Shown: positions 1-6,870 of the stretch, piece by piece
Layout: every line of letters starts with the position of its first letter
How positions within the stretch are numbered: position 1 is the first letter of the stretch
Assembly: GCF_003473295.1 (NCBI RefSeq)
Contig: NZ_QRMP01000002.1
Location: 187,204 to 251,203 of the forward strand
Reading direction: 5' to 3'
Source: Parabacteroides sp. AM08-6
GTDB lineage: Bacteria; Bacteroidota; Bacteroidia; Bacteroidales; Tannerellaceae
DNA: 64,000 nt
Translations under genes and position numbers: made by a program
Notes under the pieces: generated by a model
The model's input: the letters and a program-made list of their open reading frames with translations, nothing else
The model's database searches: none
Told to the model about the DNA's origin: nothing

Positions 1-822
1 TATCTTTCCGAATTGGTCAATCCATTTATTCAATAAATTATTTCTTGTTTTTTTGTCGGGAGCTTGGGCTATTTGGGGCATAATGCGGAATAACTCGTAA
101 TCCCAGTTATATTTACCCCTGGTTACAGCCGGGTGGTAATATTTCAGAAAACCCCAAACTTTACCTAATATTTCCAAGTTCTCAAACATTTGGGGTGTCG
201 GGGCAGGTAGAGAGATTTTTGAGCCATTATCAAATTCGTTATCTTTTTCAGCTGGGAATACTTGGCTGGTCAGTTTGTCCAACGGTTTATTGTCTATGTA
301 CGCTTGACAATCGCTTAGCCAAAATTCGTTATTCCCGGTTATATAGGCAAAAAAGGCTATACCTTCTGTTAAGGTAGGCATGGTAGCCTCTACCGTAAAA
401 TCAGTCCAATCAGCATCTCCTGAATGTTTCCCGATATCGGTATTGGTACTAATCGGACCTTTATTTTTATCCATTGTTTGAATGCCGATGGACATGTGGG
501 TGCTATCGGCTCCTTTGTATCTGTATTTCCCGGAAAAACGGACAGTTTTCCCTTCGATACTGCTTGTGTTCACCCAGTAATATATTTGGGATATTTTTGC
601 TGTGTCTTCGGGAGCATTTGATAGTCGTACTGATTTCTGATTATTATATAAGACAACCGAATCGATATTTGCTAATCCGTTGGGCACATACCATCCTGAT
701 TTACTTAGAGATTGTAGCTGTCCTTTTTCTATTACAGGATTATTTTCAAGCGACATTGATACATCTTTTTGATGTGTACAGGCGGATATCAGTATACAGA
801 AAAGGATGCAAAGTTTATTCAT
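1..822 (-). CDS. S41-type peptidase family lipoprotein, N-terminal part (cut by window edge)
   Basis: The minus-strand frame is open from ATG at 822 to base 1, giving 274 codons with no stop, so the C-terminal part lies outside the window. The N-terminus is a lipoprotein signal with lipobox LISAC near residue 15. Residues about 25-190 resemble a jelly-roll/carbohydrate-binding-like domain. Near residues 215-245 the motif LGKVWGFLKYYHP, followed by NWDYELFRI, matches the helical domain that precedes the protease domain in Bacteroidetes S41 (tail-specific-protease-like) proteins. The protease domain itself is not in the window, so catalytic residues cannot be checked. The likely product is an outer-membrane or periplasmic lipoprotein. 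A TAnnTTTG promoter lies at 854-861. Confidence 0.72.
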   Translation of the reverse strand, partial: MNKLCILFCILISACTHQKDVSMSLENNPVIEKGQLQSLSKSGWYVPNGLANIDSVVLYNNQKSVRLSNAPEDTAKISQIYYWVNTSSIEGKTVRFSGKYRYKGADSTHMSIGIQTMDKNKGPISTNTDIGKHSGDADWTDFTVEATMPTLTEGIAFFAYITGNNEFWLSDCQAYIDNKPLDKLTSQVFPAEKDNEFDNGSKISLPAPTPQMFENLEILGKVWGFLKYYHPAVTRGKYNWDYELFRIMPQIAQAPDKKTRNNLLNKWIDQFGKI

Positions 823-853
823 GGTATTTGAGTTTTATAATTTTTGCAATTTA

Positions 854-861
854 CAAAAATA
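854..861 (-). promoter_or_regulatory. Candidate -7 box (TATTTTTG) for the S41-like lipoprotein
   Basis: Read on the minus strand, the sequence matches the Bacteroidetes -7 consensus TAnnTTTG and lies about 32 bases upstream of the ATG at 822. No good -33 TTTG was found at the expected distance. Confidence 0.4.
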
Positions 862-929
862 TATCTAATCAGGAAGCTGTTTTTCTTGTTAATAATTCTT
901 TGCAAACAATAGGTTTCATTGTTTTTGTA

Positions 930-937
930 TATCTTTG
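930..937 (+). promoter_or_regulatory. Candidate -7 box (TATCTTTG) upstream of a hairpin and the ncRNA
   Basis: This is a perfect TAnnTTTG match. It is followed at 947-980 by a bulged hairpin (GAAACA/TGTTTC outer stem, GCCG/CGGC inner stem). It could start a longer form of the RNA annotated at 1021-1197, or a separate short leader. No convincing -33 element is present. Confidence 0.4.
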
Positions 938-1011
938 CAACACGAATGAAACAGTCAAGCCGTTGAGTTTCGGCTGTTTCTTGTATTGATAACGTTAAGC
1001 GTTTTAGATAT

Positions 1012-1019
1012 TATCTTTG
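1012..1019 (+). promoter_or_regulatory. Candidate -7 box (TATCTTTG) of the structured RNA
   Basis: This TAnnTTTG match ends just before the first base of the long rod-like fold that begins at about 1021. That spacing places transcription start right at the 5' end of the closing stem. A TTG at 986-988 is a weak -33 candidate with a spacer slightly longer than usual. Confidence 0.5.
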
Positions 1020-1020
1020 G

Positions 1021-1197
1021 AACTGGAAATCGCCAACTTTCACTTCGGACAAAGATAATAGACAACTAAGCGCTCACCCTTGTTATATATACTAAGTATA
1101 TAGAATAGGGCGTGGGCTGTTGTTTATTGTTTGTCCGAAAGGTGTTTGGCGATGCCTCAGTTTCGAATAATAGATTAACAGTTCCCACGCTTTTTTA
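1021..1197 (+). ncRNA. Structured non-coding RNA, 6S-like (Bacteroidales-1-type) candidate
   Basis: About 175 bases fold into one long interrupted hairpin. AACTG at 1021 pairs with CAGTT near 1157-1161. ATCGCCAA pairs with TTGGCGAT, CTTCGGACAAA with TTTGTCCGAAAG, and AATAGACAAC with GTTGTTTATT. The apical part pairs ATATATAC with GTATAT. A rod with a closed end and internal loops, its own -7 box and a following T-run (1191-1196) fits a 6S-type RNA. Bacteroidales-1 RNAs are thought to be the 6S RNAs of this order, but I recognise the architecture rather than the sequence. A second fold competes with the rod: GCGTGGGCTGTT (1110-1121) can pair with AACAGTTCCCACGC (1177-1190), making a terminator stem before the T-run. 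There is no ORF inside. Confidence 0.6.
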
Positions 1198-1232
1198 TTA
1201 ATAATTGTCGGATAAAGGGGAATAGTCCGGTT

Positions 1233-1604
1233 GTGAGGGTGAGTATGGAATTTAAAGAAACAGAGCGGATTGCGATATGTCGGGTGTTATTGGATATTAT
1301 GGCGGATATGGGAGTCGATTTTTCTATTACCGATAGTCGCCACTATCAATCTTTGAAAGAGAAGAGCGGACTGACCGAACAGGATTTTGAAGCAGCTCGT
1401 TCTGTTTCGGTGCTGGTCAGCATTGTGACCTTAAAAAACATACATTATAATATGAAAATGTTGCTTGCCTTGACCGTTTGTGATATTTATTCCGAATGTA
1501 TAAATATATCGTTCAACCGTCGTGCCACATTCGAAACATTGATGAATGCGATAGAATGGCCAATCTCCTTTTCTGAAATACAGACGATAAGTCGTACTGA
1601 ATAG
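1233..1604 (+). CDS. Small TerB-like hypothetical protein
   Basis: The product is a 123-aa, probably all-helical cytoplasmic protein without signal peptide or membrane segment. Its layout (ICRVLLDIMADMGVDF, then a helix ending in LTVCDIYSECINISFNRRATFETLMNAI) resembles TerB-like helical proteins, a weak assignment made by eye. It may start at ATG 1233-region codon 1 or at the second methionine (MEFKE). It follows the ncRNA terminator by about 35 bases, so it could be read through from it or use an unseen promoter. It converges on porE, and the two stop codons are only one base apart. Function is unknown. Confidence 0.7.
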   Translation: MRVSMEFKETERIAICRVLLDIMADMGVDFSITDSRHYQSLKEKSGLTEQDFEAARSVSVLVSIVTLKNIHYNMKMLLALTVCDIYSECINISFNRRATFETLMNAIEWPISFSEIQTISRTE

Positions 1605-1605
1605 A

Positions 1606-3600
1606 TTAAAACAGATTGTAGTTTGTTCTCAATACTTTAAATTCAGTCCGACGGTTAATCTGGTCGGCAATTTCTTGTTGTTCAGGAGTCAGTGTCAGAA
1701 TAAACTCTTCCGTCAGGACATCTCCTTCTTTCAGGAAATCGTAACTTTTCGCCATCTTTTTGTTGATTACTTTCGGAACGCTTTTACCATATCCTTTGGC
1801 TTCCAGGCGGTCGGTTTTGATACCACCGGCTATCAGGTAGTCGACAACCGATTGCGCACGGCGCTGTGCCAGCCGCTCGTTATATTTATCCGAACCTTTG
1901 CGGTCGGTATGTGCTCCCAGTTCGATTGTCACATTCGGGTTGTCGTTCAGCATTTTTATCATATCATCCAATGCTTTTTTCGACTCCGGACGCAAGGTGG
2001 CCTTATCATAATCATAAAAGATATTTTCGATTACCACGGGGCGACTGATGGGTGACAGGAAGAAGTCCACTACGTATGTTTCATTCTTTTCTTCCGGACC
2101 TGTTTTCAATTCAAAATTCTGGTTTAGGTAACCGCGTGCACTTGCCATCATGACGTATTTAATGTCCCGTTCCAGTTCAACACGGTAAGTCCCGTCTTTT
2201 TTTGCCAGCACTTTTTCGTTGAGGCCGTCTTTACCGACAATGCGGACTACGGCATCCTCTATCGGATTTTCGTCCACATCGGAGACAATCCCTTCGATGA
2301 ATACAGTGATAATGGGTAATTCAAAAGAATAAATATGGTCGTATCCACGCGCATCATTCCGGTTGGAACTGAAGAAGCCTTTTTCTTTGTTCCCTTCGAA
2401 TGTGATGCCGAAATCATCCCCCATCGAGTTGATGGGAGCTTTCATGTTTTCCACATTCCATTTGCCGGTACTGTCTAATGTCGCCTTGAATAGGTCCAAT
2501 CCTCCCATACCCGGATGCCCGTCGGATGCAAAATAGAGCGTAACGGAGTCGCGTACATACGGGAACAATTCATCTCCGGGCGTATTGATTTCCGGTCCAA
2601 GGTTTTCCATTGGCCCGAAATCGTTTCCCATTACGCGCGAACGGAAAATGTCTTTCCCTCCATAGCCCCCTATTGCATCGGAAACAAAATATAAATACTT
2701 TCCATCCGGGGAGATGGCGGGATGTCCTAAAGCAGTGACTGAATCTTTGACGATTGCTGCCCGGCTTCCTTTTCCCCATTTGGCGCTACTGCGGGTGGAA
2801 ATGTATATTTCGGCCGTGCGCGGCCCCTCCGGGTCTTGTGCGCAGTAGGTGTAGTACATTGTATTTCCGTCTCTGGAGAAAGAAGGAGTGCCTTCGTCAA
2901 ATTCCGTATTCACTTCATCTTCCAATTCTATCGGTGCCTGCCAGATCCCGTTCTCGTCCTGTTTCACCAAATAAAGGTCGTTATTTCGCTGTCCGGTAAT
3001 TGCATTGATTGTTTCCTCCTTATCCTTTCCGGCTCCTTTTGGGGTACGGGTGGATGCAAAATAGAGCTGGTCGTAATTCTCCCCGTAAAGCATCGGACCG
3101 AATTCGGCACGTCGCGAATTGAACTTTTCCATTCGTTTCACGATGTAGCGGGTAGGGTTCTGTCGCCATTCCTGCGCTTGTTCGCTTCCTGTTATACCGT
3201 TGAAGGCCAGTGAACTGCCCGGTTCGGCAAGTAGATATTCGTTGTAATACTTTATAGCTTCTCCATATTTTCCTGTTTTCTGATACATTTGCCCCAAGCG
3301 TAAGTTGACGATGCTGTCCGGATACTCGTATCGGAGCGCGTTCATGTAAGCGCTTGTCGCACGTGGAGTATTGTTTATCAGACGATTGCATTCGGCCATT
3401 CTGAATGCGATATATCCACGCAGGTCGCGTTTGCTCAGCGGGGTTTTGGTGTACACTTTCCGGTAGATGGCGGCGGCTTCAAAGTATTCGCCAATCCGTT
3501 GCTTTTCTTCTGCATCACTCAGTTTAGCGGATTTACAGGAAAACAACAGGAGGGAAAGAATGCCTGCCAACAGTATATATATATATGTATGTAACTTCAT
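1606..3600 (-). CDS. porE: PorE-like T9SS lipoprotein (TPR, PD40 propeller, CRD, OmpA-C)
   Basis: This 664-aa lipoprotein has lipobox LLFSC with Cys22. The domain order is TPR repeats (about 30-160), a PD40/WD40-like beta-propeller (about 170-420) with SPDGKYLYFVSD-type blades, a carboxypeptidase regulatory-like domain (about 430-515, GIVSDVDENPIEDAVV), and an OmpA C-terminal peptidoglycan-binding domain (about 525-650, GAHTDRKGS...NERLAQRRAQSV). This order and length match Porphyromonas gingivalis PorE (PG1058), an outer-membrane-associated T9SS component proposed to tether the machine to peptidoglycan. The other T9SS gene here, sov, lies about 15 kb away, as is normal because T9SS genes are scattered. 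Generic OmpA-family lipoproteins with PD40 domains exist, so the PorE name is inferred from architecture. Confidence 0.78.
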   Translation of the reverse strand: MKLHTYIYILLAGILSLLLFSCKSAKLSDAEEKQRIGEYFEAAAIYRKVYTKTPLSKRDLRGYIAFRMAECNRLINNTPRATSAYMNALRYEYPDSIVNLRLGQMYQKTGKYGEAIKYYNEYLLAEPGSSLAFNGITGSEQAQEWRQNPTRYIVKRMEKFNSRRAEFGPMLYGENYDQLYFASTRTPKGAGKDKEETINAITGQRNNDLYLVKQDENGIWQAPIELEDEVNTEFDEGTPSFSRDGNTMYYTYCAQDPEGPRTAEIYISTRSSAKWGKGSRAAIVKDSVTALGHPAISPDGKYLYFVSDAIGGYGGKDIFRSRVMGNDFGPMENLGPEINTPGDELFPYVRDSVTLYFASDGHPGMGGLDLFKATLDSTGKWNVENMKAPINSMGDDFGITFEGNKEKGFFSSNRNDARGYDHIYSFELPIITVFIEGIVSDVDENPIEDAVVRIVGKDGLNEKVLAKKDGTYRVELERDIKYVMMASARGYLNQNFELKTGPEEKNETYVVDFFLSPISRPVVIENIFYDYDKATLRPESKKALDDMIKMLNDNPNVTIELGAHTDRKGSDKYNERLAQRRAQSVVDYLIAGGIKTDRLEAKGYGKSVPKVINKKMAKSYDFLKEGDVLTEEFILTLTPEQQEIADQINRRTEFKVLRTNYNLF

Positions 3601-3662
3601 CGTCTGTACTTTATCTATGAAATAACGGAAGATGAAAAACGTTATTGTGCGATTAGGCTTTT

Positions 3663-4883
3663 TTACAGTAATAGCGAACTGTCTCCGTAGCTCAGGAAAC
3701 GAAAGTCGCTGGCAAGAGCATAATCGTAGATGTTCTTCCAGTCCCCTTTCACGAAAGCGGATATCAGCAATAATAAAGTGCTTTTCGGCTGATGGAAATT
3801 GGTCACTATTCCCCGGACAATCTTGAATGTGTAGCCGGGAGCAATTATAATCTGTGTAGCAGTTACCAATTTATTAGCCTGATGTTTGTCCAAATAGTTC
3901 AAGATATTTTGTAGTGCCTCGGTCGGAGTCAGCCGGTTGTTTTCTTCTTCATAAGGCATCCATTGTCCGACCACCAATTCTCCGGCTGTTGCGTTCGGAT
4001 TAGAGGCTAATGTCACCCCGATATAATAAAGACTTTCGAGGGTACGGACCGAAGTGGTTCCAACGGCAATGATTTTCCCTAAATTGTTTTTTATCCGTTC
4101 GATGGAGCTTCGACGTACTGAAATAAATTCGGTATGCATTTCGTGCCCTTCTATCGTTTCGCTTTTGACCGGTTTGAATGTTCCGGCTCCGACATGCAGA
4201 GTCAGTTCCTCACGGCCAAAACCTTTAGCGTCCAAGTCTGCCAACACTTCCGGAGTGAAATGCAGTCCCGCGGTAGGAGCGGCAACGGAGCCTTTTATTT
4301 TGGAATAGACTGTCTGATATGTCTGCAAATCGCTTTTTTCGGTTTCCCGGTGCAGATAAGGCGGAATAGGCAATACTCCGGCAGCATCCAATATGTCGGC
4401 AAACGTATAGGAGGGATGGTCCCAGGTAAATTCAATCAGATGGCTGTCGCCGCAAGTTTGTTTCTTTTCTGCTTTTAGCGTGACGGTTTCACCGTCGATG
4501 GTTACATCTTTGCTTAGCAGCCCCTCTTTCCATTTCTTCAGGTTTCCGACAAGGCAGGTCCAGCTACACCGTTCGGTTTGCTGAAAAACCAAGGCATAGT
4601 CATGCGGTTCTACCGGTTCGAGGCAGAATATTTCTATTCTTGCCCCGGTCTCTTTCTGGAAAAGCAAACGAGCCTGTATGACGCGGGTGTTGTTGAAAAC
4701 CATCAGCGAACCTTTCGGCAAATAGTCGGTCAAGTGCTTGAAAACACTTTCGCCAACCGTTCCGTCACGATAAAGTAATAGTTTGGACTCATCCCGTTTG
4801 GAGAGCGGGAATTTAGCTATTCTTTCGTCGGGTAATGAATAGTCGTAATCTTCGATACGTATCTGTTGCGTCTTTGTCGTCAT
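3663..4883 (-). CDS. queA: S-adenosylmethionine:tRNA ribosyltransferase-isomerase
   Basis: This cytoplasmic enzyme transfers and isomerises the ribosyl group of SAM onto 7-aminomethyl-7-deazaguanine in tRNA, making epoxyqueuosine. The 406-aa length and the motifs YDYSLPDERIAKFP, FNNTRVIQARL, PTAGLHFTPEVL, LHVGAGTFKPVKS and GIVTNFHQPKSTLLLL are diagnostic of QueA. The frame is also open from a GTG at 4907, but ATG 4883 gives the usual family N-terminus (MTTKTQQIRIEDYDY) and sits about 40 bases after a TACTTTTG promoter. It is divergent from the DUF2027 gene. No other queuosine gene is in the window. Confidence 0.96.
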   Translation of the reverse strand: MTTKTQQIRIEDYDYSLPDERIAKFPLSKRDESKLLLYRDGTVGESVFKHLTDYLPKGSLMVFNNTRVIQARLLFQKETGARIEIFCLEPVEPHDYALVFQQTERCSWTCLVGNLKKWKEGLLSKDVTIDGETVTLKAEKKQTCGDSHLIEFTWDHPSYTFADILDAAGVLPIPPYLHRETEKSDLQTYQTVYSKIKGSVAAPTAGLHFTPEVLADLDAKGFGREELTLHVGAGTFKPVKSETIEGHEMHTEFISVRRSSIERIKNNLGKIIAVGTTSVRTLESLYYIGVTLASNPNATAGELVVGQWMPYEEENNRLTPTEALQNILNYLDKHQANKLVTATQIIIAPGYTFKIVRGIVTNFHQPKSTLLLLISAFVKGDWKNIYDYALASDFRFLSYGDSSLLL

Positions 4884-4923
4884 GATTTTTGCTGTTACTG
4901 AAGTCACGGATTAAATCCGGCTG

Positions 4924-4931
4924 CAAAAGTA
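4924..4931 (-). promoter_or_regulatory. Candidate -7 box (TACTTTTG) of queA
   Basis: This minus-strand TAnnTTTG match lies about 40 bases before ATG 4883 and favours that start over the GTG at 4907. It also lies upstream of the divergent promoter at 5004. Confidence 0.5.
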
Positions 4932-5003
4932 CAAATTAGGGAGAAAATACACGTGGAATAGCGGACAAAAAGTGAAGGATTAGTGGTTTCAGGAAGGATT
5001 TGC

Positions 5004-5011
5004 TACATTTG
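5004..5011 (+). promoter_or_regulatory. Candidate -7 box (TACATTTG) of the DUF2027/Smr gene
   Basis: This perfect TAnnTTTG lies about 28 bases upstream of the ATG at 5040. It rules out the upstream GTG at 4983 as start, since the transcript would begin downstream of it. Confidence 0.55.
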
Positions 5012-5039
5012 TATCAAAATATTTAAAGTATCTCACAAA

Positions 5040-6110
5040 ATGAATAACATAAAAGTAGGGGACAAAGTCCGCTTTCTGAACTCCACGGGTGGAGGAATAG
5101 TACGGGGTCTGAAGGGAAAAGACCAGGTTTTGGTAGAAGATGAAGACGGTTTTGAAGTTCCGGCTCTGATACGCGAATGCGTAGTGGTGGGCGAAGTTGA
5201 AATGCAGGTGCATAGTTCCCGTCGTTCTCCTTTGCCCCAAACGTCTCCGGTCGTGGCTGCTCCACAACCTAAAAAGCCGGAACCGGAAGAAGTGAAAGTG
5301 GAGGAAACAGTGGAGGGGGAACGGCTGAATATTTATCTGGCTTATCTGCCTCTCGAACCGGAGAATATCATGAAGAATACCGGCTATGAAACCTATTTTG
5401 TGAACGACAGCAACTATTATTTGATGTTCAACTATATGAATCGTCAGAATAACAGCTGGATAAGCCGTTATAACGGCCTGATTGAACCAAATACGAAAAT
5501 CTTTCTGGAAGAATTCGGGAAAGAGGAACTGAATGATTTGGAACGTATCTGCGTGCAGTTGATTGCTTTCAAGAAGGACAAGCCATATTCTCTGAAGAAT
5601 ACGGCATCCGTTGAACTCCACTTAGATACAGTTAAGTTCTATAAGCAACATTGTTTCATGGAGAATGATTTCTTCGACGAAGACGCTTTGCTCTTTCCGC
5701 TTGTCCGTCAGGATATTCCGGAAAAAGAACTACTGATTTCGGCTGTCGAACTTCAGGAAGCGATGCGACAGAAGGTGCGCGAAGACCGTCATGCTCCGCA
5801 GCCGGTTGTCAAGAAAAAGGAAGAGAGCGCCGTGCTGGAGGTTGACCTGCATATCCATCAATTGTTGGATAATACGAATGGTATGAGTAATGCGGATATG
5901 TTGAATTACCAACTGGATAAGTTCCACGAAATTCTTGGACAATATGCCGGACATAAAGGGCAGAAAATCGTGTTCATTCATGGAAAAGGTGACGGGGTGC
6001 TGCGCAAGGCTATCGAAAAGGAACTGAAGACCAGGTATAAGCAATATTATTATCAGGATGCTTCTTTCCGCGAGTACGGTTTTGGCGCGACAATGGTTAC
6101 TATCAAATAG
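5040..6110 (+). CDS. DUF2027 protein with C-terminal Smr domain
   Basis: This is a 356-aa cytoplasmic protein. The N-terminus (GDKVRFLNSTGGGIVRG) looks like a small SH3/KOW-like beta domain. A charged, proline-rich linker lies near residues 65-95 and a beta-rich DUF2027 middle near 100-245. The last 90 residues form a Smr domain (LDLHIHQLL-like start, then FIHGKGDGVLRKAIEKEL). Smr domains occur in MutS2 and act as nucleases or DNA/RNA-binding modules. The HGKGxG loop is intact, but no MutS ATPase is attached. The exact role of the Bacteroidetes DUF2027 family is unknown. Confidence 0.88.
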   Translation: MNNIKVGDKVRFLNSTGGGIVRGLKGKDQVLVEDEDGFEVPALIRECVVVGEVEMQVHSSRRSPLPQTSPVVAAPQPKKPEPEEVKVEETVEGERLNIYLAYLPLEPENIMKNTGYETYFVNDSNYYLMFNYMNRQNNSWISRYNGLIEPNTKIFLEEFGKEELNDLERICVQLIAFKKDKPYSLKNTASVELHLDTVKFYKQHCFMENDFFDEDALLFPLVRQDIPEKELLISAVELQEAMRQKVREDRHAPQPVVKKKEESAVLEVDLHIHQLLDNTNGMSNADMLNYQLDKFHEILGQYAGHKGQKIVFIHGKGDGVLRKAIEKELKTRYKQYYYQDASFREYGFGATMVTIK

Positions 6111-6154
6111 GAAACAGACCGGAATGAATTTGGCAAAAGCAGCCGACCTATTTG

Positions 6155-6242
6155 TCTTACGATAGTTATCAAAAGGCCTTACGACAATTATCGAAAGGCC
6201 TTACCACAATTGTCGAAAGGTCTTACGACAGTTGTCGAAAGG
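6155..6242. repeat. Four tandem 22-bp palindromic repeats
   Basis: Four consecutive 22-bp units start at 6155, 6177, 6199 and 6221 with the consensus CTTACGACAATTGTCGAAAGG plus one variable base. Each unit carries the imperfect palindrome CGACAATTGTCG. Differences between units often keep the symmetry (ACAATTGT, ACAGTTGT, ATAGTTAT). The array fills the gap between the DUF2027/Smr gene and the CYTH gene. It has no spacers and is not a CRISPR. See the similar array at 47199-47286. Confidence 0.93.
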
Positions 6243-6293
6243 CAAATACCTCGGCAACTAATTTATGAAACATGACTAATCATTTTCAAAAAG

Positions 6294-6761
6294 ATGGCGA
6301 CGGAAATAGAAAGGAAATACCTTGTGGCCGGCGATTTCAGTAGAGAAGTGTTCAGTGCGGAGCGTATCGTGCAAGGTTACATTTGTTCCCAGCCCGGCCG
6401 GACAGTACGTGTCCGTATTCGTGGAGACAAGGGGTTTTTGACGATTAAAGGCCCTTCGGATGAAAAAGGCTTGAGCCGTTATGAATTTGAGCAAACCATC
6501 CCGCTGGCTGATGCCGAGGAATTGCTAAAGCTTTGCGAACCGGGCGTTATCGACAAAGTTCGTAATTTGGTTCGTCGGGAGTCACATATTTGGGAAGTCG
6601 ATGTCTTCCACGGGAGCAACGAAGGCCTGATAGTGGCCGAAATAGAACTGGCCTCGGAAGACGAACCTTTCGAACGTCCGGAATGGCTGGGGGCAGAGGT
6701 CAGTGGCGACCGCCGGTATTACAATTCCATGCTCACGAAACATCCGTTTACAACTTGGTAA
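6294..6761 (+). CDS. CYTH domain protein (inorganic triphosphatase-like)
   Basis: This 155-aa cytoplasmic protein begins with the CYTH signature EIERKYL. It has the alternating charged strands expected of a triphosphate tunnel metalloenzyme: TVRVRIRGDKGFLTIKG, YEFEQTIP, VDKVRN-like KVRNLV, WEVDVF and VAEIELASEDE. Bacterial short CYTH proteins are usually tripolyphosphatases or class IV adenylyl-cyclase relatives; the substrate cannot be read from sequence. The promoter of the next gene overlaps its 3' end. Confidence 0.9.
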   Translation: MATEIERKYLVAGDFSREVFSAERIVQGYICSQPGRTVRVRIRGDKGFLTIKGPSDEKGLSRYEFEQTIPLADAEELLKLCEPGVIDKVRNLVRRESHIWEVDVFHGSNEGLIVAEIELASEDEPFERPEWLGAEVSGDRRYYNSMLTKHPFTTW

Positions 6762-6785
6762 AATGTGCCGGAAATAGTATCTTTG
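6755..6785 (+). promoter_or_regulatory. Promoter of the S46 peptidase gene (TTG / 20 bp / TATCTTTG)
   Basis: TTG at 6755-6757 and TATCTTTG at 6778-6785 are separated by 20 bases, the usual Bacteroidetes spacing. The site begins inside the last codons of the CYTH gene and leaves a leader of about 80 bases before ATG 6871. Confidence 0.62.
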
Positions 6786-6870
6786 TCAATAATTGGAATA
6801 GGATAAACATCCCGCTGTTCGCGGCGGATTGTACTGATAAGATACTGAAACGAATAAACAATAAAACACC

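Noticed and set aside
474..989. 171-codon plus-strand ORF, with 424..621 and 195..377
   Set aside because: They are antisense to the S41-like lipoprotein frame, which has a lipobox and recognisable motifs. Their translations show no domain.
4884..4907. GTG-initiated extension of queA, and likewise GTG 4983 for the DUF2027 gene
   Set aside because: Both add residues not typical of the families, and the -7 box at 5004 lies downstream of the 4983 start.
6155..6242. CRISPR array (also 47199-47286)
   Set aside because: The units are directly contiguous with no spacers, only four copies, and no cas genes in the window.
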